A stretch of DNA of 20,634 nt from JBLFWJ01 sp047611425 (GCA_047611425.1 JBLFWJ010000038.1:1-20634); one strand, 5' to 3'. Counted from the stretch's first letter, positions 1 to 8,118 are shown. Notes: generated from the letters alone by a model not told the origin. A program made the numbers and translations.

Positions 1-795
1 ACGTTGTCGCAGCATATCAATGACTTCCTTCTTACCAGAAGTGAAACCTCCTAGCGCGCCTCCTAGTCCCTTTCCTAATGTGCTGGTAATGATGTCCACC
101 CTGCCCATTACATTATTGTATTCGTGCGACCCACGGCCGGTCTTACCTATGAATCCAGTTGCGTGGCTATCATCTACCATTACCAACGCATTGTATTGAT
201 CTGCCAAATCACAAATGGCATCCAACTTGGCGATATCTCCATCCATCGAGAATACTCCATCTGTTACAATGATTCGATGACGCTGTGCTTGAGAAGCTTT
301 TAATTGCTCCTCCAGATCCGCCATATCGCTGTGCTTATATCGATATCTGGCCGCCTTACACAACCTCACTCCGTCAATAATCGATGCGTGGTTCAAGGCA
401 TCAGAGATGATTGCATCCTCAGCAGCAAACAACGGTTCGAACACACCTCCGTTTGCATCAAAGCACGCGGCATATAATATGGTGTCTTCCATTCCAAGGA
501 ATTCAGAAGCCTTTCGCTCTAACTCCTTATGGATGTCCTGCGTGCCACATATGAAGCGAACAGAGGACATTCCGTAGCCATGTGAATCGAGTGTATCCTT
601 TGCTGCCTGCACCACTTTAGGGTGACTAGAAAGACCTAGGTAATTATTGGCACACATAATCACAACATTCTGACCTGTGCTTACTCCAACTTCCGCTCCC
701 TGAGGAGTTGTGATAATTCGCTCCCTTTTGTAAAGGCCAGCTTCGTCAATCGCTTCTAATTCTTTGGCAAGAAAATCTTGAAATGCTCCGTACAT
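1..795 (-). CDS. kbl: Glycine C-acetyltransferase (2-amino-3-ketobutyrate CoA ligase), 3' end missing
   Basis: This PLP enzyme cleaves 2-amino-3-oxobutyrate with CoA to glycine and acetyl-CoA, the second step of threonine breakdown after threonine dehydrogenase. It acts in the cytosol. The 265 residues present begin MYGAFQDFLAKELEAI and cover the N-terminal arm and most of the large domain of the alpha-oxoamine synthase family. Visible motifs are the CANNYLGL segment, the DDSHATGFIGKTGRG segment with the cofactor-stacking His region, and STLGKGLGGALGG, whose Lys (about residue 242) should form the PLP Schiff base. The family is about 395 residues long, so roughly the last 130 lie beyond the left edge. 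The start is the ATG at 793-795, 20 bases below a good -7 element. Relatives such as 8-amino-7-oxononanoate synthase (BioF) are possible, but the N-terminus and the CANNYLGL context fit Kbl best. Confidence 0.92.
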   Translation of the reverse strand, partial: MYGAFQDFLAKELEAIDEAGLYKRERIITTPQGAEVGVSTGQNVVIMCANNYLGLSSHPKVVQAAKDTLDSHGYGMSSVRFICGTQDIHKELERKASEFLGMEDTILYAACFDANGGVFEPLFAAEDAIISDALNHASIIDGVRLCKAARYRYKHSDMADLEEQLKASQAQRHRIIVTDGVFSMDGDIAKLDAICDLADQYNALVMVDDSHATGFIGKTGRGSHEYNNVMGRVDIITSTLGKGLGGALGGFTSGKKEVIDMLRQR

Positions 796-1204
796 GTTTC
801 TGAATTATTGGGCTGCAAATGTAGGCAGCAAGCACTGACGAACGAAAGCTGAGGCCTAAATGCCTTATAATCAGAAAACCATCTCATCACACCTTGTGTT
901 AGTTTGAAAGACCTCATGATTCTGATAACTACTGTGTGAGAAAGATTTGAACCTCCTTTTAAAAATGGATGAACTGCAGCAGTTATAATAAGCTTAGTTC
1001 TTGGTTGTGCACCGTTTTCTTCATTACCTTGTTTCCCAAGGAAACATTTGTTGATAAAGACAACGCTAACAACTAGCGCGTTCCACAAGGTAAAATGACC
1101 ATTTATGGCTATTTATTAAAGCGCTTATTACCTATATATTCGTCATTAAATAATTTCACTAACACATCGAAAGACATTTGTCTGAAGATTTAAACAAATC
1201 CGTA
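796..1204. other. Intergenic gap between kbl and the first secreted-protein gene
   Basis: I see no convincing gene here. A minus-strand open frame of 110 codons (756-1088) overlaps the kbl start and has no recognisable family or signal peptide. The gap holds the kbl promoter and several short inverted repeats: AACTGC/GCAGTT at 972-984, GTTTCC/GGAAAC around a 3-base loop at 1031-1045, CGCTA/TAGCG at 1064-1078, and the palindrome AAGCGCTT near 1120. TATATTCG at 1135-1142 is a one-mismatch match to the -7 consensus and could serve the plus-strand gene that follows, with a leader of about 60 bases. Confidence 0.4.
816..823 (-). promoter_or_regulatory. Promoter -7 element for kbl
   Basis: On the minus strand this reads TACATTTG, a full match to the Bacteroidota -7 consensus TAnnTTTG. 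It lies 20 bases above the kbl ATG, which would give a short leader of about 15 bases. The -33 half is weak: a TTTC about 20 bases further up is the best candidate. Confidence 0.5.
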
Positions 1205-1591
1205 ATGAAGAGAATTGCAATCCAAATAGGTAGAGTGTCCATTGGACTAATGCTAACGTGCTTAGTATTTTCCAGCACTAGGGCGCAAGGCCTGAGTCAA
1301 TTCAAAAAATCTTTCAAACTAATTGAAAATGTGAAAGGAACTCAATGCGAAAGTTCTTCTAGCATTCTTCTCAAATTCAAAAACACAACAGCGGAAACCA
1401 TGGATTTTCAATACGCTATTCAAGATGAGAACGGCACTTGGCAAACCGGTTTTATTAGCGCTGTGGAACAAGGAAAAGATACTGGTAACATTTCAGCGTG
1501 CAAATCAAACGGTAGGTTTAAATGGTGGGCACGACCGTCTTCTAAAGCCCTAGAATACAAGTTTCCGAATAAAAGTGATTTAAACGAGTAG
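1205..1591 (+). CDS. Small secreted protein of unknown function
   Basis: I do not recognise a named family. From the ATG at 1205 the product is 128 residues and starts with a clear Sec signal peptide: basic MKRIAIQIGR, a hydrophobic run, then a cleavage region ending STRAQG, typical of Bacteroidota exported proteins. The mature part of about 100 residues has two Cys (in GTQCESSSS and ISACKSN), suggesting one disulfide, and a WWARP segment. It looks like a small beta-rich domain. An in-frame TTG at 1178 would add nine residues before the signal peptide, so I prefer 1205. The next gene, a lipoprotein, starts 33 bases downstream on the same strand, so the two may form a transcription unit for cell-envelope proteins. 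Exact role unknown. Confidence 0.72.
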   Translation: MKRIAIQIGRVSIGLMLTCLVFSSTRAQGLSQFKKSFKLIENVKGTQCESSSSILLKFKNTTAETMDFQYAIQDENGTWQTGFISAVEQGKDTGNISACKSNGRFKWWARPSSKALEYKFPNKSDLNE

Positions 1592-1624
1592 TCGTATTTC
1601 TAAACAAAGAAAAAACCAATTACC

Positions 1625-3055
1625 ATGAAATATTATATTTTATCTCTAAGCGTAATGCTGATTCTTGTTGTTTCCATTCCTGGGTGCAAGAAAGATTCTG
1701 TCGGTGTGGTTAGCTTCATCAAGGTTTCGGTTGTCGATGAGAATAACAACCCAATTAGTGAAGCCATTGTGAAATGTGGTGGAGTGACAACGACATCGGA
1801 TGTATCAGGAGATGCGACCCTCTTAGGAGCTGTTGCAGATGATGGCAAGTACAAAATTGAAGTTGTGGCGAACAATTTCTTTATGGGATACCGTAATATC
1901 AATGAAATAGACGGGAGTGCCGGTCATGCGGGTACCGTTAAGTTGATTTCGATGGAGAACATTGGCACAACTGATGCCAACTCTGCAAATACACTCCAGG
2001 GAAATAATTTTAGACTGGAGCTTAATGGAAATGGGTTTGCAACTGAAACTGGTCAAAGTGTCAGTGGGGAGGTTACCGTTTTCGGAAGATACATCAGTGC
2101 CTCACAGATGGGCCTGCTTTCTGAGACCATGCCTGGAGGAGACTTTTCTGCCGTTGGACAGAGCGGTGAAGATGGTATATTGGAATCTTATGGGTTCACT
2201 GCCTTTGAATTTCGTGATGCATCCGGCACTAGGGTGGTTCCAAATGGGAACTCTGCTGAAGTGGCAATCACAGTGGGACAGGAAGCCTTAGACCAACTCA
2301 ATTCAGAAGGAGCAAATGTTTGGTTTTTCAATGATCAGTCATTCAACTGGAGCTTTGGAGGAGATATAGCCACAAGCGGAGAAGACGTCTTCATGCCTGT
2401 AACTAGTTCCACGTTCGGTAATTGCGATAAGATCCGTGCTCAAGGAATTGTTCAAGGTCATTTGGTATGCGAGTCAGACGAGGTTCCGTCAACATTCACT
2501 ACAGTAGTATTGCGAGGCGATTATGGGTATGCCATGGAATACACTACTTCCTCCAATAATAATGGAGACTTCAGGCTTGAGGTTGGGGTACCATCTGGAG
2601 GTGGAAACTACACGGTCAATGCGCTAAACTATTCTGATTTTGTTTGGGTTTCACCTAATCAGGTAAACGACATTGGCACAGTGGATGTCTGTTCCTTGTC
2701 CGGAGCAGATGGCAGCCCACGTTTTAACCTACGTTGGGATGCAAATGTTGACCTTGATCTTTACGTCCAGTCCCCTAGTGGAGAAATTATAAGTTACAAT
2801 GATTATACCTCTTCTGATGGTGGTGAACTTGATATTGATTGCACATGTAGTTGTGGTTCAGAAAACGTTTTTTGGGCGGATGGTGGTCCAGCTGGCGCAT
2901 ACACGTATTGGGTTGACTATTATGGAGAATGCGATGGATCAGCAGTCCCAGCCTCATTCACCATTGTAGTCAGAAATAATGGAAGAGTTGTTGACCAAGT
3001 GTCTGGAACCGTAAATGAAAATGGACAATCTACAGATTTCACCTATGTGCGGTAA
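1625..3055 (+). CDS. Surface or periplasmic lipoprotein with carboxypeptidase-like and DUF2135-like domains
   Basis: The product is 476 residues. It starts with a lipoprotein signal peptide whose lipobox SIPGC puts the lipidated Cys at residue 21, followed by KKDS. Residues of about 30-105 resemble a carboxypeptidase regulatory-like (beta-sandwich) domain, with the usual pattern of a variable segment introduced by DENNNPISEAIV. The C-terminal part of about 110 residues begins FNLRWDANVDLDLYVQSPSG and ends in an IVVRNNGRVVDQVSGTV strand; this matches the DUF2135/YfaP-type domain, where the WDxNxDLDLxV stretch is the hallmark. It holds an unusual Cys group, CTCSCG, plus a further Cys in YGECDGS. 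The middle is not recognised. Family knowledge points to envelope adhesion or binding, but the substrate is unknown. A terminator-like hairpin follows at 3121-3148. Confidence 0.82.
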   Translation: MKYYILSLSVMLILVVSIPGCKKDSVGVVSFIKVSVVDENNNPISEAIVKCGGVTTTSDVSGDATLLGAVADDGKYKIEVVANNFFMGYRNINEIDGSAGHAGTVKLISMENIGTTDANSANTLQGNNFRLELNGNGFATETGQSVSGEVTVFGRYISASQMGLLSETMPGGDFSAVGQSGEDGILESYGFTAFEFRDASGTRVVPNGNSAEVAITVGQEALDQLNSEGANVWFFNDQSFNWSFGGDIATSGEDVFMPVTSSTFGNCDKIRAQGIVQGHLVCESDEVPSTFTTVVLRGDYGYAMEYTTSSNNNGDFRLEVGVPSGGGNYTVNALNYSDFVWVSPNQVNDIGTVDVCSLSGADGSPRFNLRWDANVDLDLYVQSPSGEIISYNDYTSSDGGELDIDCTCSCGSENVFWADGGPAGAYTYWVDYYGECDGSAVPASFTIVVRNNGRVVDQVSGTVNENGQSTDFTYVR

Positions 3056-3120
3056 CTAGCGTCTCTCGTTGTCTTAATACTAATGGCATAAGGATCATTC
3101 TCGACTAACGAGAATAAGCA

Positions 3121-3148
3121 GGGCGGATTTATTTTATCCTCCCTTTTT
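3121..3148 (+). terminator. Rho-independent terminator-like hairpin after the lipoprotein gene
   Basis: GGGCGGAT and ATCCTCCC pair as an 8-base stem with one C/T mismatch around a 7-base loop, followed directly by TTTTT. It lies 66 bases past the lipoprotein stop codon. A separate 7-base hairpin (ATTCTCG/CGAGAAT, 3097-3115) sits just before it without a T run. Confidence 0.55.
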
Positions 3149-3218
3149 ATCGAGTTTTGCCAACTTAAGAAATGACTCAGAAGCTAATTCTCACATCTAA
3201 GATTTCACAAGTAAGGAA

Positions 3219-3247
3219 TTGTTGTTGGAGCCTTGAGCCTATATTTG
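3219..3247 (+). promoter_or_regulatory. Promoter of the superoxide dismutase gene
   Basis: TTG at 3219-3221 and TATATTTG at 3240-3247 are 18 bases apart. The second is a perfect TAnnTTTG -7 element, and the pair fits the Bacteroidota -33/-7 arrangement. Start of transcription near 3252 would give a leader of about 30 bases before the ATG at 3282. Confidence 0.65.
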
Positions 3248-3281
3248 AGCCCACCAATTATTAACCTAAAGACGATTTATT

Positions 3282-3887
3282 ATGGCTTTTGAATTACCAG
3301 TACTTCCATACGCATACGATGCATTGGAACCACATATTGATGCCCGCACAATGGAAATACATCACGGAAAGCATCACCAAGGATATACCAACAATTTAAA
3401 CAACGCTATTGCCGGAACTGACCTTGAAGGAAAGTCCATTTTGGAAATTTTAGGATCAGACATGAGTAACGGTGCAGTCCGTAACAACGGTGGCGGATAC
3501 TACAACCACGACCTTTTCTGGAAAGTAATGTCTCCAAACGGGGGCGGTGCACCAAATGGAGCAGTTGCTGAAGCAATCAACGCAGCATACGGTTCTTACG
3601 ATGCTTTTAAAGATGCGTTCAGCAAAGCAGCCGCTACTCGATTCGGGTCAGGCTGGGCATGGCTTTGTGTTCATCCAGGAGGTAAAGTTGAAGTTTGCAG
3701 CTCTGCTAATCAGGACAATCCCTTGATGAATGGTCTCGGATGTGGCGGTACACCAATTTTAGGATTGGATGTTTGGGAGCATGCTTACTATCTTAATTAC
3801 CAGAACAGAAGACCAGATTACATTGCAGCTTTCTTCAATGTAATTAACTGGGAAGAAGTGAATAGCCGATTTGATGCTGGGAAATAA
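3282..3887 (+). CDS. sodA: Superoxide dismutase, Mn-type (Fe/Mn family)
   Basis: The enzyme turns superoxide into oxygen and hydrogen peroxide in the cytosol; there is no signal peptide. At 201 residues it has normal length. The four metal ligands are visible: His27 (MEIHHGKHH), His76 (GGYYNHDLFW), Asp163 and His167 (GLDVWEHAYY). The C-terminal half carries ANQDNPL with Gln144, at the place where Mn enzymes supply the active-site Gln, and the N-terminal half has Gly where Fe enzymes carry Gln, so I read it as Mn-preferring or cambialistic. The residues after the last ligand, AAFFNVINW, replace the more common AWWNVVNW. It has its own promoter and ends in a terminator shared with glmS, so it is a single-gene unit. 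Confidence 0.96.
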   Translation: MAFELPVLPYAYDALEPHIDARTMEIHHGKHHQGYTNNLNNAIAGTDLEGKSILEILGSDMSNGAVRNNGGGYYNHDLFWKVMSPNGGGAPNGAVAEAINAAYGSYDAFKDAFSKAAATRFGSGWAWLCVHPGGKVEVCSSANQDNPLMNGLGCGGTPILGLDVWEHAYYLNYQNRRPDYIAAFFNVINWEEVNSRFDAGK

Positions 3888-3905
3888 TCCAGTTTAATTT
3901 GCAAG

Positions 3906-3940
3906 AAAAAGCCCGAATGGAATATCCATTCGGGCTTTTT
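3906..3940. terminator. Bidirectional terminator between sodA and glmS
   Basis: GCCCGAATGGA (3911-3921) and TCCATTCGGGC (3925-3935) form a perfect 11-base stem with a 3-base loop, flanked by AAAAA on the left and TTTTT on the right. Because the two genes converge here, it can stop transcription from both sides. Confidence 0.92.
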
Positions 3941-3960
3941 TATTATTACGATACTCAGTA

Positions 3961-5802
3961 TTATTCCACTGTAACCGACTTGGCCAAATTTCTTGGTTGA
4001 TCGACATTACAACCTCTCATAACCGCAATGTGGTATGAAAGTAACTGAAGTGGAATGGAAGCCAACAAAGGCACCATTTCCTCCTCCGTTTCTGGAATTT
4101 CAATAACGTGGTCGGCTATCGCTTTTACGGCTGTATCCCCTTCGGTTACAATGGCGATAATCTTTCCTTTTCTTGCTTTTACCTCTTGGATGTTACTCAC
4201 CACCTTTTCGTAATGCCCCTTGTTTGTTGCAATAACAACAACTGGCATCTCCTCATCAATCAATGCAATTGGGCCATGCTTCATCTCTGCAGCAGGATAC
4301 CCTTCAGCATGGATGTAAGAAATCTCCTTCAGTTTTAATGCGCCTTCAAGAGCCACTGGAAAATTATATCCTCTTCCAAGATAAAGGAAGTTACGAGAGT
4401 CCTTATAGAGCGCTGATATTGTTTCAATCGTAGTGTCATCGGTCTTCAGCATTTTCTCAACCTGTCCTGGAATTGCCTCGAGGGCATTAACCAGCTGATG
4501 GAAGCGTGATTCTGGAATGGTTCCTTTAGAATGTCCAAAACTCAAAGCCATCAATGTGAGTACGGTTACTTGGGCTGTAAAAGCTTTCGTTGACGCTACT
4601 CCGATTTCTGGGCCTGCATGTGTATAAGACCCAGCATGTGTTTCCCTAGAAATCGTAGATCCTACTACATTGCAGATACCGAGGATCGTAGCTCCTTTTT
4701 CTTTGGCCAATTTAATTGCAGCTAATGTATCAGCCGTTTCTCCAGATTGAGAAATACACATCACCACATCATCTTCATAAATGACTGGTTTTCGATATCG
4801 AAATTCAGATGCGTATTCAACCTCAACTGGTATTCGCGCTAGCGTTTCAATCAGGTATTCTCCTACCAAACCAGCATGCCACGAAGTACCGCAAGCCACG
4901 ATAATAATTCTCTTAGCCTTGAGGATTTTTTGTTCGTAGTCAATAATTCCACCTAGGCTGACCGTTCCTTTCTTCAGATTGATTCTACCCCGCATACTGT
5001 CGGCTATCGAACGTGGTTGTTCGTATATTTCCTTCAGCATGAAATGCTCATACCCACCTTTCTCCAGTTCCTCGAGATGCATTTCCAATTCATGGATATA
5101 AGGAGTCTGCTCCTCATTTTCAATGTTTCGAATCTTGATCTCTTCTCCAAGAGTCACCTCAACAATTTCTTCATCTTCAAGGTACACCACATTTTTAGTA
5201 TGCTCTATAATCGGAGTAGCATCAGATGCCATGAAGAATTCATTATCACCAATTCCAACTACCATTGGGCTGCCTTTTTTGGCTCCGATAAGTGTATCTG
5301 GAGAATCTTTAGACAGGATAACTATCGCGTAAGCACCAACGACTTGAGTTAGGGTGACGCGTACAGCTTCTGCTAAATCAAGTCCAGCATTTTTCTGCAC
5401 ATCCTCAATCAAATGAATAAGAACCTCAGTATCCGTATCACTCTTGAATTTGTGCCCTCGTTGAACTAACTCCTCTTTTAAGGTCGCGTAATTCTCAATG
5501 ATGCCATTATGAATCATGGCAAGATCGCCACTTTCAGATAAATGCGGATGTGCATTCACATCATTTGGCTCTCCGTGTGTAGCCCATCGAGTGTGGCCAA
5601 TTCCAATGTTACTGGTAACATCACTATCCTTGACATGAGCTTCGAGGTCCGATACTTTGCCTTTACATTTATAAACCTGAAGGTCTGGGTTCAAAAGGCT
5701 TATTCCCGAGCTGTCGTATCCACGGTACTCTAGTCTTTTTAGTCCCTTAATTAATATAGGGTATGCTTGCTTTGACCCCACATAAGCAACAATTCCACAC
5801 AT
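3961..5802 (-). CDS. glmS: Glutamine--fructose-6-phosphate aminotransferase (isomerizing)
   Basis: GlmS makes glucosamine-6-phosphate from fructose-6-phosphate and glutamine, the entry step to UDP-GlcNAc for peptidoglycan and lipid A. The 613-residue product has normal length. It starts MCGIVAYVG, so after Met removal the nucleophile Cys is exposed; the RGYDSSG, THGEPNDVNAHPH and HNGIIENY segments of the class II glutaminase follow. Two SIS sugar-isomerase domains fill the rest, with CISQSGETADTL in the first and the usual C-terminus LAKSVTVE. The DUF4270 lipoprotein gene ends 11 bases upstream, so the two are almost certainly co-transcribed. I see no ribozyme or other RNA element upstream, as expected outside Firmicutes. 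Transcription ends at the hairpin shared with sodA. Confidence 0.97.
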   Translation of the reverse strand: MCGIVAYVGSKQAYPILIKGLKRLEYRGYDSSGISLLNPDLQVYKCKGKVSDLEAHVKDSDVTSNIGIGHTRWATHGEPNDVNAHPHLSESGDLAMIHNGIIENYATLKEELVQRGHKFKSDTDTEVLIHLIEDVQKNAGLDLAEAVRVTLTQVVGAYAIVILSKDSPDTLIGAKKGSPMVVGIGDNEFFMASDATPIIEHTKNVVYLEDEEIVEVTLGEEIKIRNIENEEQTPYIHELEMHLEELEKGGYEHFMLKEIYEQPRSIADSMRGRINLKKGTVSLGGIIDYEQKILKAKRIIIVACGTSWHAGLVGEYLIETLARIPVEVEYASEFRYRKPVIYEDDVVMCISQSGETADTLAAIKLAKEKGATILGICNVVGSTISRETHAGSYTHAGPEIGVASTKAFTAQVTVLTLMALSFGHSKGTIPESRFHQLVNALEAIPGQVEKMLKTDDTTIETISALYKDSRNFLYLGRGYNFPVALEGALKLKEISYIHAEGYPAAEMKHGPIALIDEEMPVVVIATNKGHYEKVVSNIQEVKARKGKIIAIVTEGDTAVKAIADHVIEIPETEEEMVPLLASIPLQLLSYHIAVMRGCNVDQPRNLAKSVTVE

Positions 5803-5813
5803 GTTAATCTATT

Positions 5814-7136
5814 TTATTCGATTCGGGTAAATGTAACCCGCAATTTGATTGGACGTAAAGGATGCTTCGTTCCATTTAGAATACCCCGATAACCGGTGGA
5901 CTTTTGATCCTCAACATAAACTCTCAATTCGGGAAATTCAATCTCTTGATTCAAGAACCATTGCAGTTGCCTAGCTATATTAAACTTGTATTCCAATGCA
6001 TCACTGTCAAATGCTCCACCAAAATAATTCACATCCTCTGCAAATCCATCTATGGTTGGAATTTGAACCTCTAACGTGTCAATTGGCTGTATGCGAAGGT
6101 CCAGCCTTAAGGGCGGGCTCAAATCACTGAACGTTTCCGCCTCAATCGGAAATATCAATTCCGCCTTGTTTATTGCAATATTGACCCGGTTTCCGGCATC
6201 ATCCTTAAGCAAATTAATCAATCCAGGAAAGTTGATTCTTGTTCCAATTCCTCCAGCTGCTTGTATGTACAAATTCTGCTCGCCTACAGTGGTATTTGAG
6301 GTGTCATCTAGAATTCCTTGAGGATACTCATGATGAAATGAAGTATGCGCTGCGCCTAATGTTCCCACATATAAATTGAACACATCCTGTTCCAAAGAAC
6401 CACTTTCATGATAGTAAATTCTTAATCTAGTTTCTGGATTAGGAGTGTTACAATACAACATGGCACCGTGCCCCTCAGGCAAAGCATCCGTTTCCGGCAC
6501 AAAAGCCAATCCCTTAAATACTGTAACAAACAGACTATCGCTCGCTAGTGCATTTGAAGTCAAAATTTCCTGACCAAAAGAATTGTCAAGCGGAATTCTT
6601 AAATGTGGAGCTAATTCCAGTGTATCTGTTCCAAAGATAAGAGTGGTACCATCGTATAGGTCAGGCCGAAAGCCAACCGACCCAACGAGTGCCCCAAGAT
6701 CGTGAGACGAATTCTGAGTATAAATTGAATCTTCATAAATATCCTCATCGAGTCGGTGAACATTAATAGTTTGAAACCCACTAAACCTATTCGTTGATCC
6801 ATATGAACCAGCATACTTTAAATACACAACAACAGAATCTACAATAGCATCAGGAGGAAATGTCACATTTGATCCACCTATGTGAAACTGCGCGTATAAT
6901 TTGGAACTCACCTTACCTAAAACAGGGTCATTCATCCCCCCTAGCAAATAGCTATTCAAATTTGACGTTTTATTTGTGTCAGTTAGAAAGTAAGATCCAA
7001 CCACAGTAAAAGTGTCAACTTGCTCAAGGTTTAAACCATCGGCATCAGCTATTGTATCCAACCCAACAAGTTCTGGGTCCTTGCAACCAAAAACAGAAGT
7101 TATAATGACAAGGATTGTGATCTGTAAGTATCTCAA
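5814..7136 (-). CDS. DUF4270 family lipoprotein, TTG start
   Basis: The product is 440 residues, exported and lipidated: residues 1-17 are a short hydrophobic signal and SVFGC places the lipid on Cys18, followed by KDPELVGLD. The body is beta-rich and ends in a basic strand, KLRVTFTRIE. Length, N-terminus (CxDPxxVG-like) and place next to glmS and the GT5-like gene fit the DUF4270 family of Bacteroidota, whose function is not known. The start is decided by an in-frame TAA two codons before the TTG at 7134-7136 and by the absence of an ATG that keeps the signal peptide. A hairpin with a T-rich tail lies between it and the upstream gene, so it may have its own weak promoter or live on readthrough. 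Linked to glmS by an 11-base gap. Confidence 0.85.
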   Translation of the reverse strand: MRYLQITILVIITSVFGCKDPELVGLDTIADADGLNLEQVDTFTVVGSYFLTDTNKTSNLNSYLLGGMNDPVLGKVSSKLYAQFHIGGSNVTFPPDAIVDSVVVYLKYAGSYGSTNRFSGFQTINVHRLDEDIYEDSIYTQNSSHDLGALVGSVGFRPDLYDGTTLIFGTDTLELAPHLRIPLDNSFGQEILTSNALASDSLFVTVFKGLAFVPETDALPEGHGAMLYCNTPNPETRLRIYYHESGSLEQDVFNLYVGTLGAAHTSFHHEYPQGILDDTSNTTVGEQNLYIQAAGGIGTRINFPGLINLLKDDAGNRVNIAINKAELIFPIEAETFSDLSPPLRLDLRIQPIDTLEVQIPTIDGFAEDVNYFGGAFDSDALEYKFNIARQLQWFLNQEIEFPELRVYVEDQKSTGYRGILNGTKHPLRPIKLRVTFTRIE

Positions 7137-7152
7137 GGCTTAGCTTAGTGTA

Positions 7153-7194
7153 TAAAGAAAGGATGCAAAGAGGCTTAAAACCTTCTGCATCCTT
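7153..7194 (-). terminator. Terminator-like hairpin after the GT5-like gene
   Basis: AAGGATGCA (7159-7167) and TGCATCCTT (7186-7194) make a perfect 9-base stem, extended inward by AGAGG/CCTTCT pairing with a bulge. Read on the minus strand, the hairpin is followed by TTTCTTTAT. It lies 33 bases past the stop of the GT5-like gene and just above the TTG start of the DUF4270 gene. Confidence 0.6.
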
Positions 7195-7227
7195 CTATAT
7201 TGTTTGTAATACGTTAAATAATGTTGA

Positions 7228-8058
7228 TTACTCGGCTAGAACTCCGTTTTCCGAAAGGATCTCGTCATAAAAACCGGAGAATACATCCATGTAATCCTCT
7301 TCTCCAGCATAATCCAAAACTGGCAATTCGCTAGAGTTAATCAATTCATCAATGTCCGAAGCTAATTCGGGGCTTCCCTTAACCAATGCGTCCGAGTACT
7401 TAATCTGAGCTTTAACTAGACTAGTATGACCAGTTTGACCAAAAATTGCTGCCTCTTCCTTTTCTAAATCTCCAAAAACAATCTTGTCAGCCATAGCTGT
7501 ATTCAACTCACCCTGGTAAGCATCATCATAAACAGATGTGATAATTTTGGCGTTTTCAAAAATAGGATCATCCTTGTACGCGGTTCTGATATAGAATGGA
7601 AGGATTGCTGTCATCCATCCATGACAATGGATAATGTCCGGTGCCCAACCTAGTTTTTTTACGGTTTCGATTACACCTCTGCAAAAGAAAATTGCACGCT
7701 CATCATTATCCGCATAGAATGTGCCATCAGCATCATCAAACACAAACTTTCGTTTGAAATACTCTTCGTTGTCTATAAAGTAAACCTGCATTCTCGCAGC
7801 TTGAATAGAAGCAACTTTAATAATCAATGGATGATCGTTATCATCAATAATCAAGTTCATTCCGGAAAGACGTATCACTTCATGAAGTTGATTTCTCCGC
7901 TCGTTAATGCATCCAAACCTTGGCATGAAGGTTCGAATCTCTCTTCCTCTCTCTTGTATTCCTTGTGGTAAGTGTCTACCTACCAAGCCCATAGGCGATT
8001 CAGGAAGATAAGGGGTTATGTTTTGTGAAACGAACAGTACTCTTTCCTTTTGTGACAT
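7228..8058 (-). CDS. Glycogen/starch synthase-like protein, GT5 N-terminal domain only
   Basis: From the ATG at 8056-8058 the product is 276 residues, against about 480 for true GlgA. It aligns by eye to the N-terminal Rossmann domain of glycosyltransferase family 5: VLFVSQNITPYLPESPMGL at the start, IIHCHGWMTAILPFYIRT for the HDWHT-type segment, and SVYDDAYQGEL for the HNLAYQG segment. The ADP-glucose-binding KxGGL motif is replaced by SPMGL, so the key Lys is missing, and the C-terminal nucleotide-binding domain is absent. It is probably not an active glycogen synthase. Flavobacteria are annotated with short proteins like this. An extended frame begins at 8118, but the -33/-7 promoter lies inside that extension, and family similarity starts at MSQKERVLF, so I chose 8058. 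It opens the leftward unit leading to DUF4270 and glmS. Confidence 0.82.
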   Translation of the reverse strand: MSQKERVLFVSQNITPYLPESPMGLVGRHLPQGIQERGREIRTFMPRFGCINERRNQLHEVIRLSGMNLIIDDNDHPLIIKVASIQAARMQVYFIDNEEYFKRKFVFDDADGTFYADNDERAIFFCRGVIETVKKLGWAPDIIHCHGWMTAILPFYIRTAYKDDPIFENAKIITSVYDDAYQGELNTAMADKIVFGDLEKEEAAIFGQTGHTSLVKAQIKYSDALVKGSPELASDIDELINSSELPVLDYAGEEDYMDVFSGFYDEILSENGVLAE

Positions 8059-8088
8059 TCTTCTTTGTGTTAAAGGTGAAAAACCTCG

Positions 8089-8118
8089 CGAAGATAAGAA
8101 AAATAAGCCCTCCAGCAA
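8089..8118 (-). promoter_or_regulatory. Promoter of the GT5-like gene
   Basis: On the minus strand TTG (8118-8116) is followed after 19 bases by TATCTTCG (8096-8089), one mismatch from TAnnTTTG. The predicted transcript starts near 8084, about 26 bases above the ATG at 8058, which rules against the longer frame from 8118. Confidence 0.55.

Noticed and set aside
756..1088. Minus-strand frame of 110 codons overlapping the kbl start
   Set aside because: It overlaps kbl and its promoter, has no signal peptide or known family, and its region is full of inverted repeats.
1178..1204. TTG start adding nine residues to the small secreted protein
   Set aside because: It would put a polar stretch before the signal peptide; the ATG at 1205 gives a textbook signal.
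3097..3115. ATTCTCG/CGAGAAT hairpin as a regulatory element
   Set aside because: It is a short perfect stem without a T run beside a better terminator; nothing further supports a function.
8059..8118. Longer GT5-like frame from the ATG at 8118
   Set aside because: The added 20 residues show no family similarity and the -33/-7 promoter lies within them.
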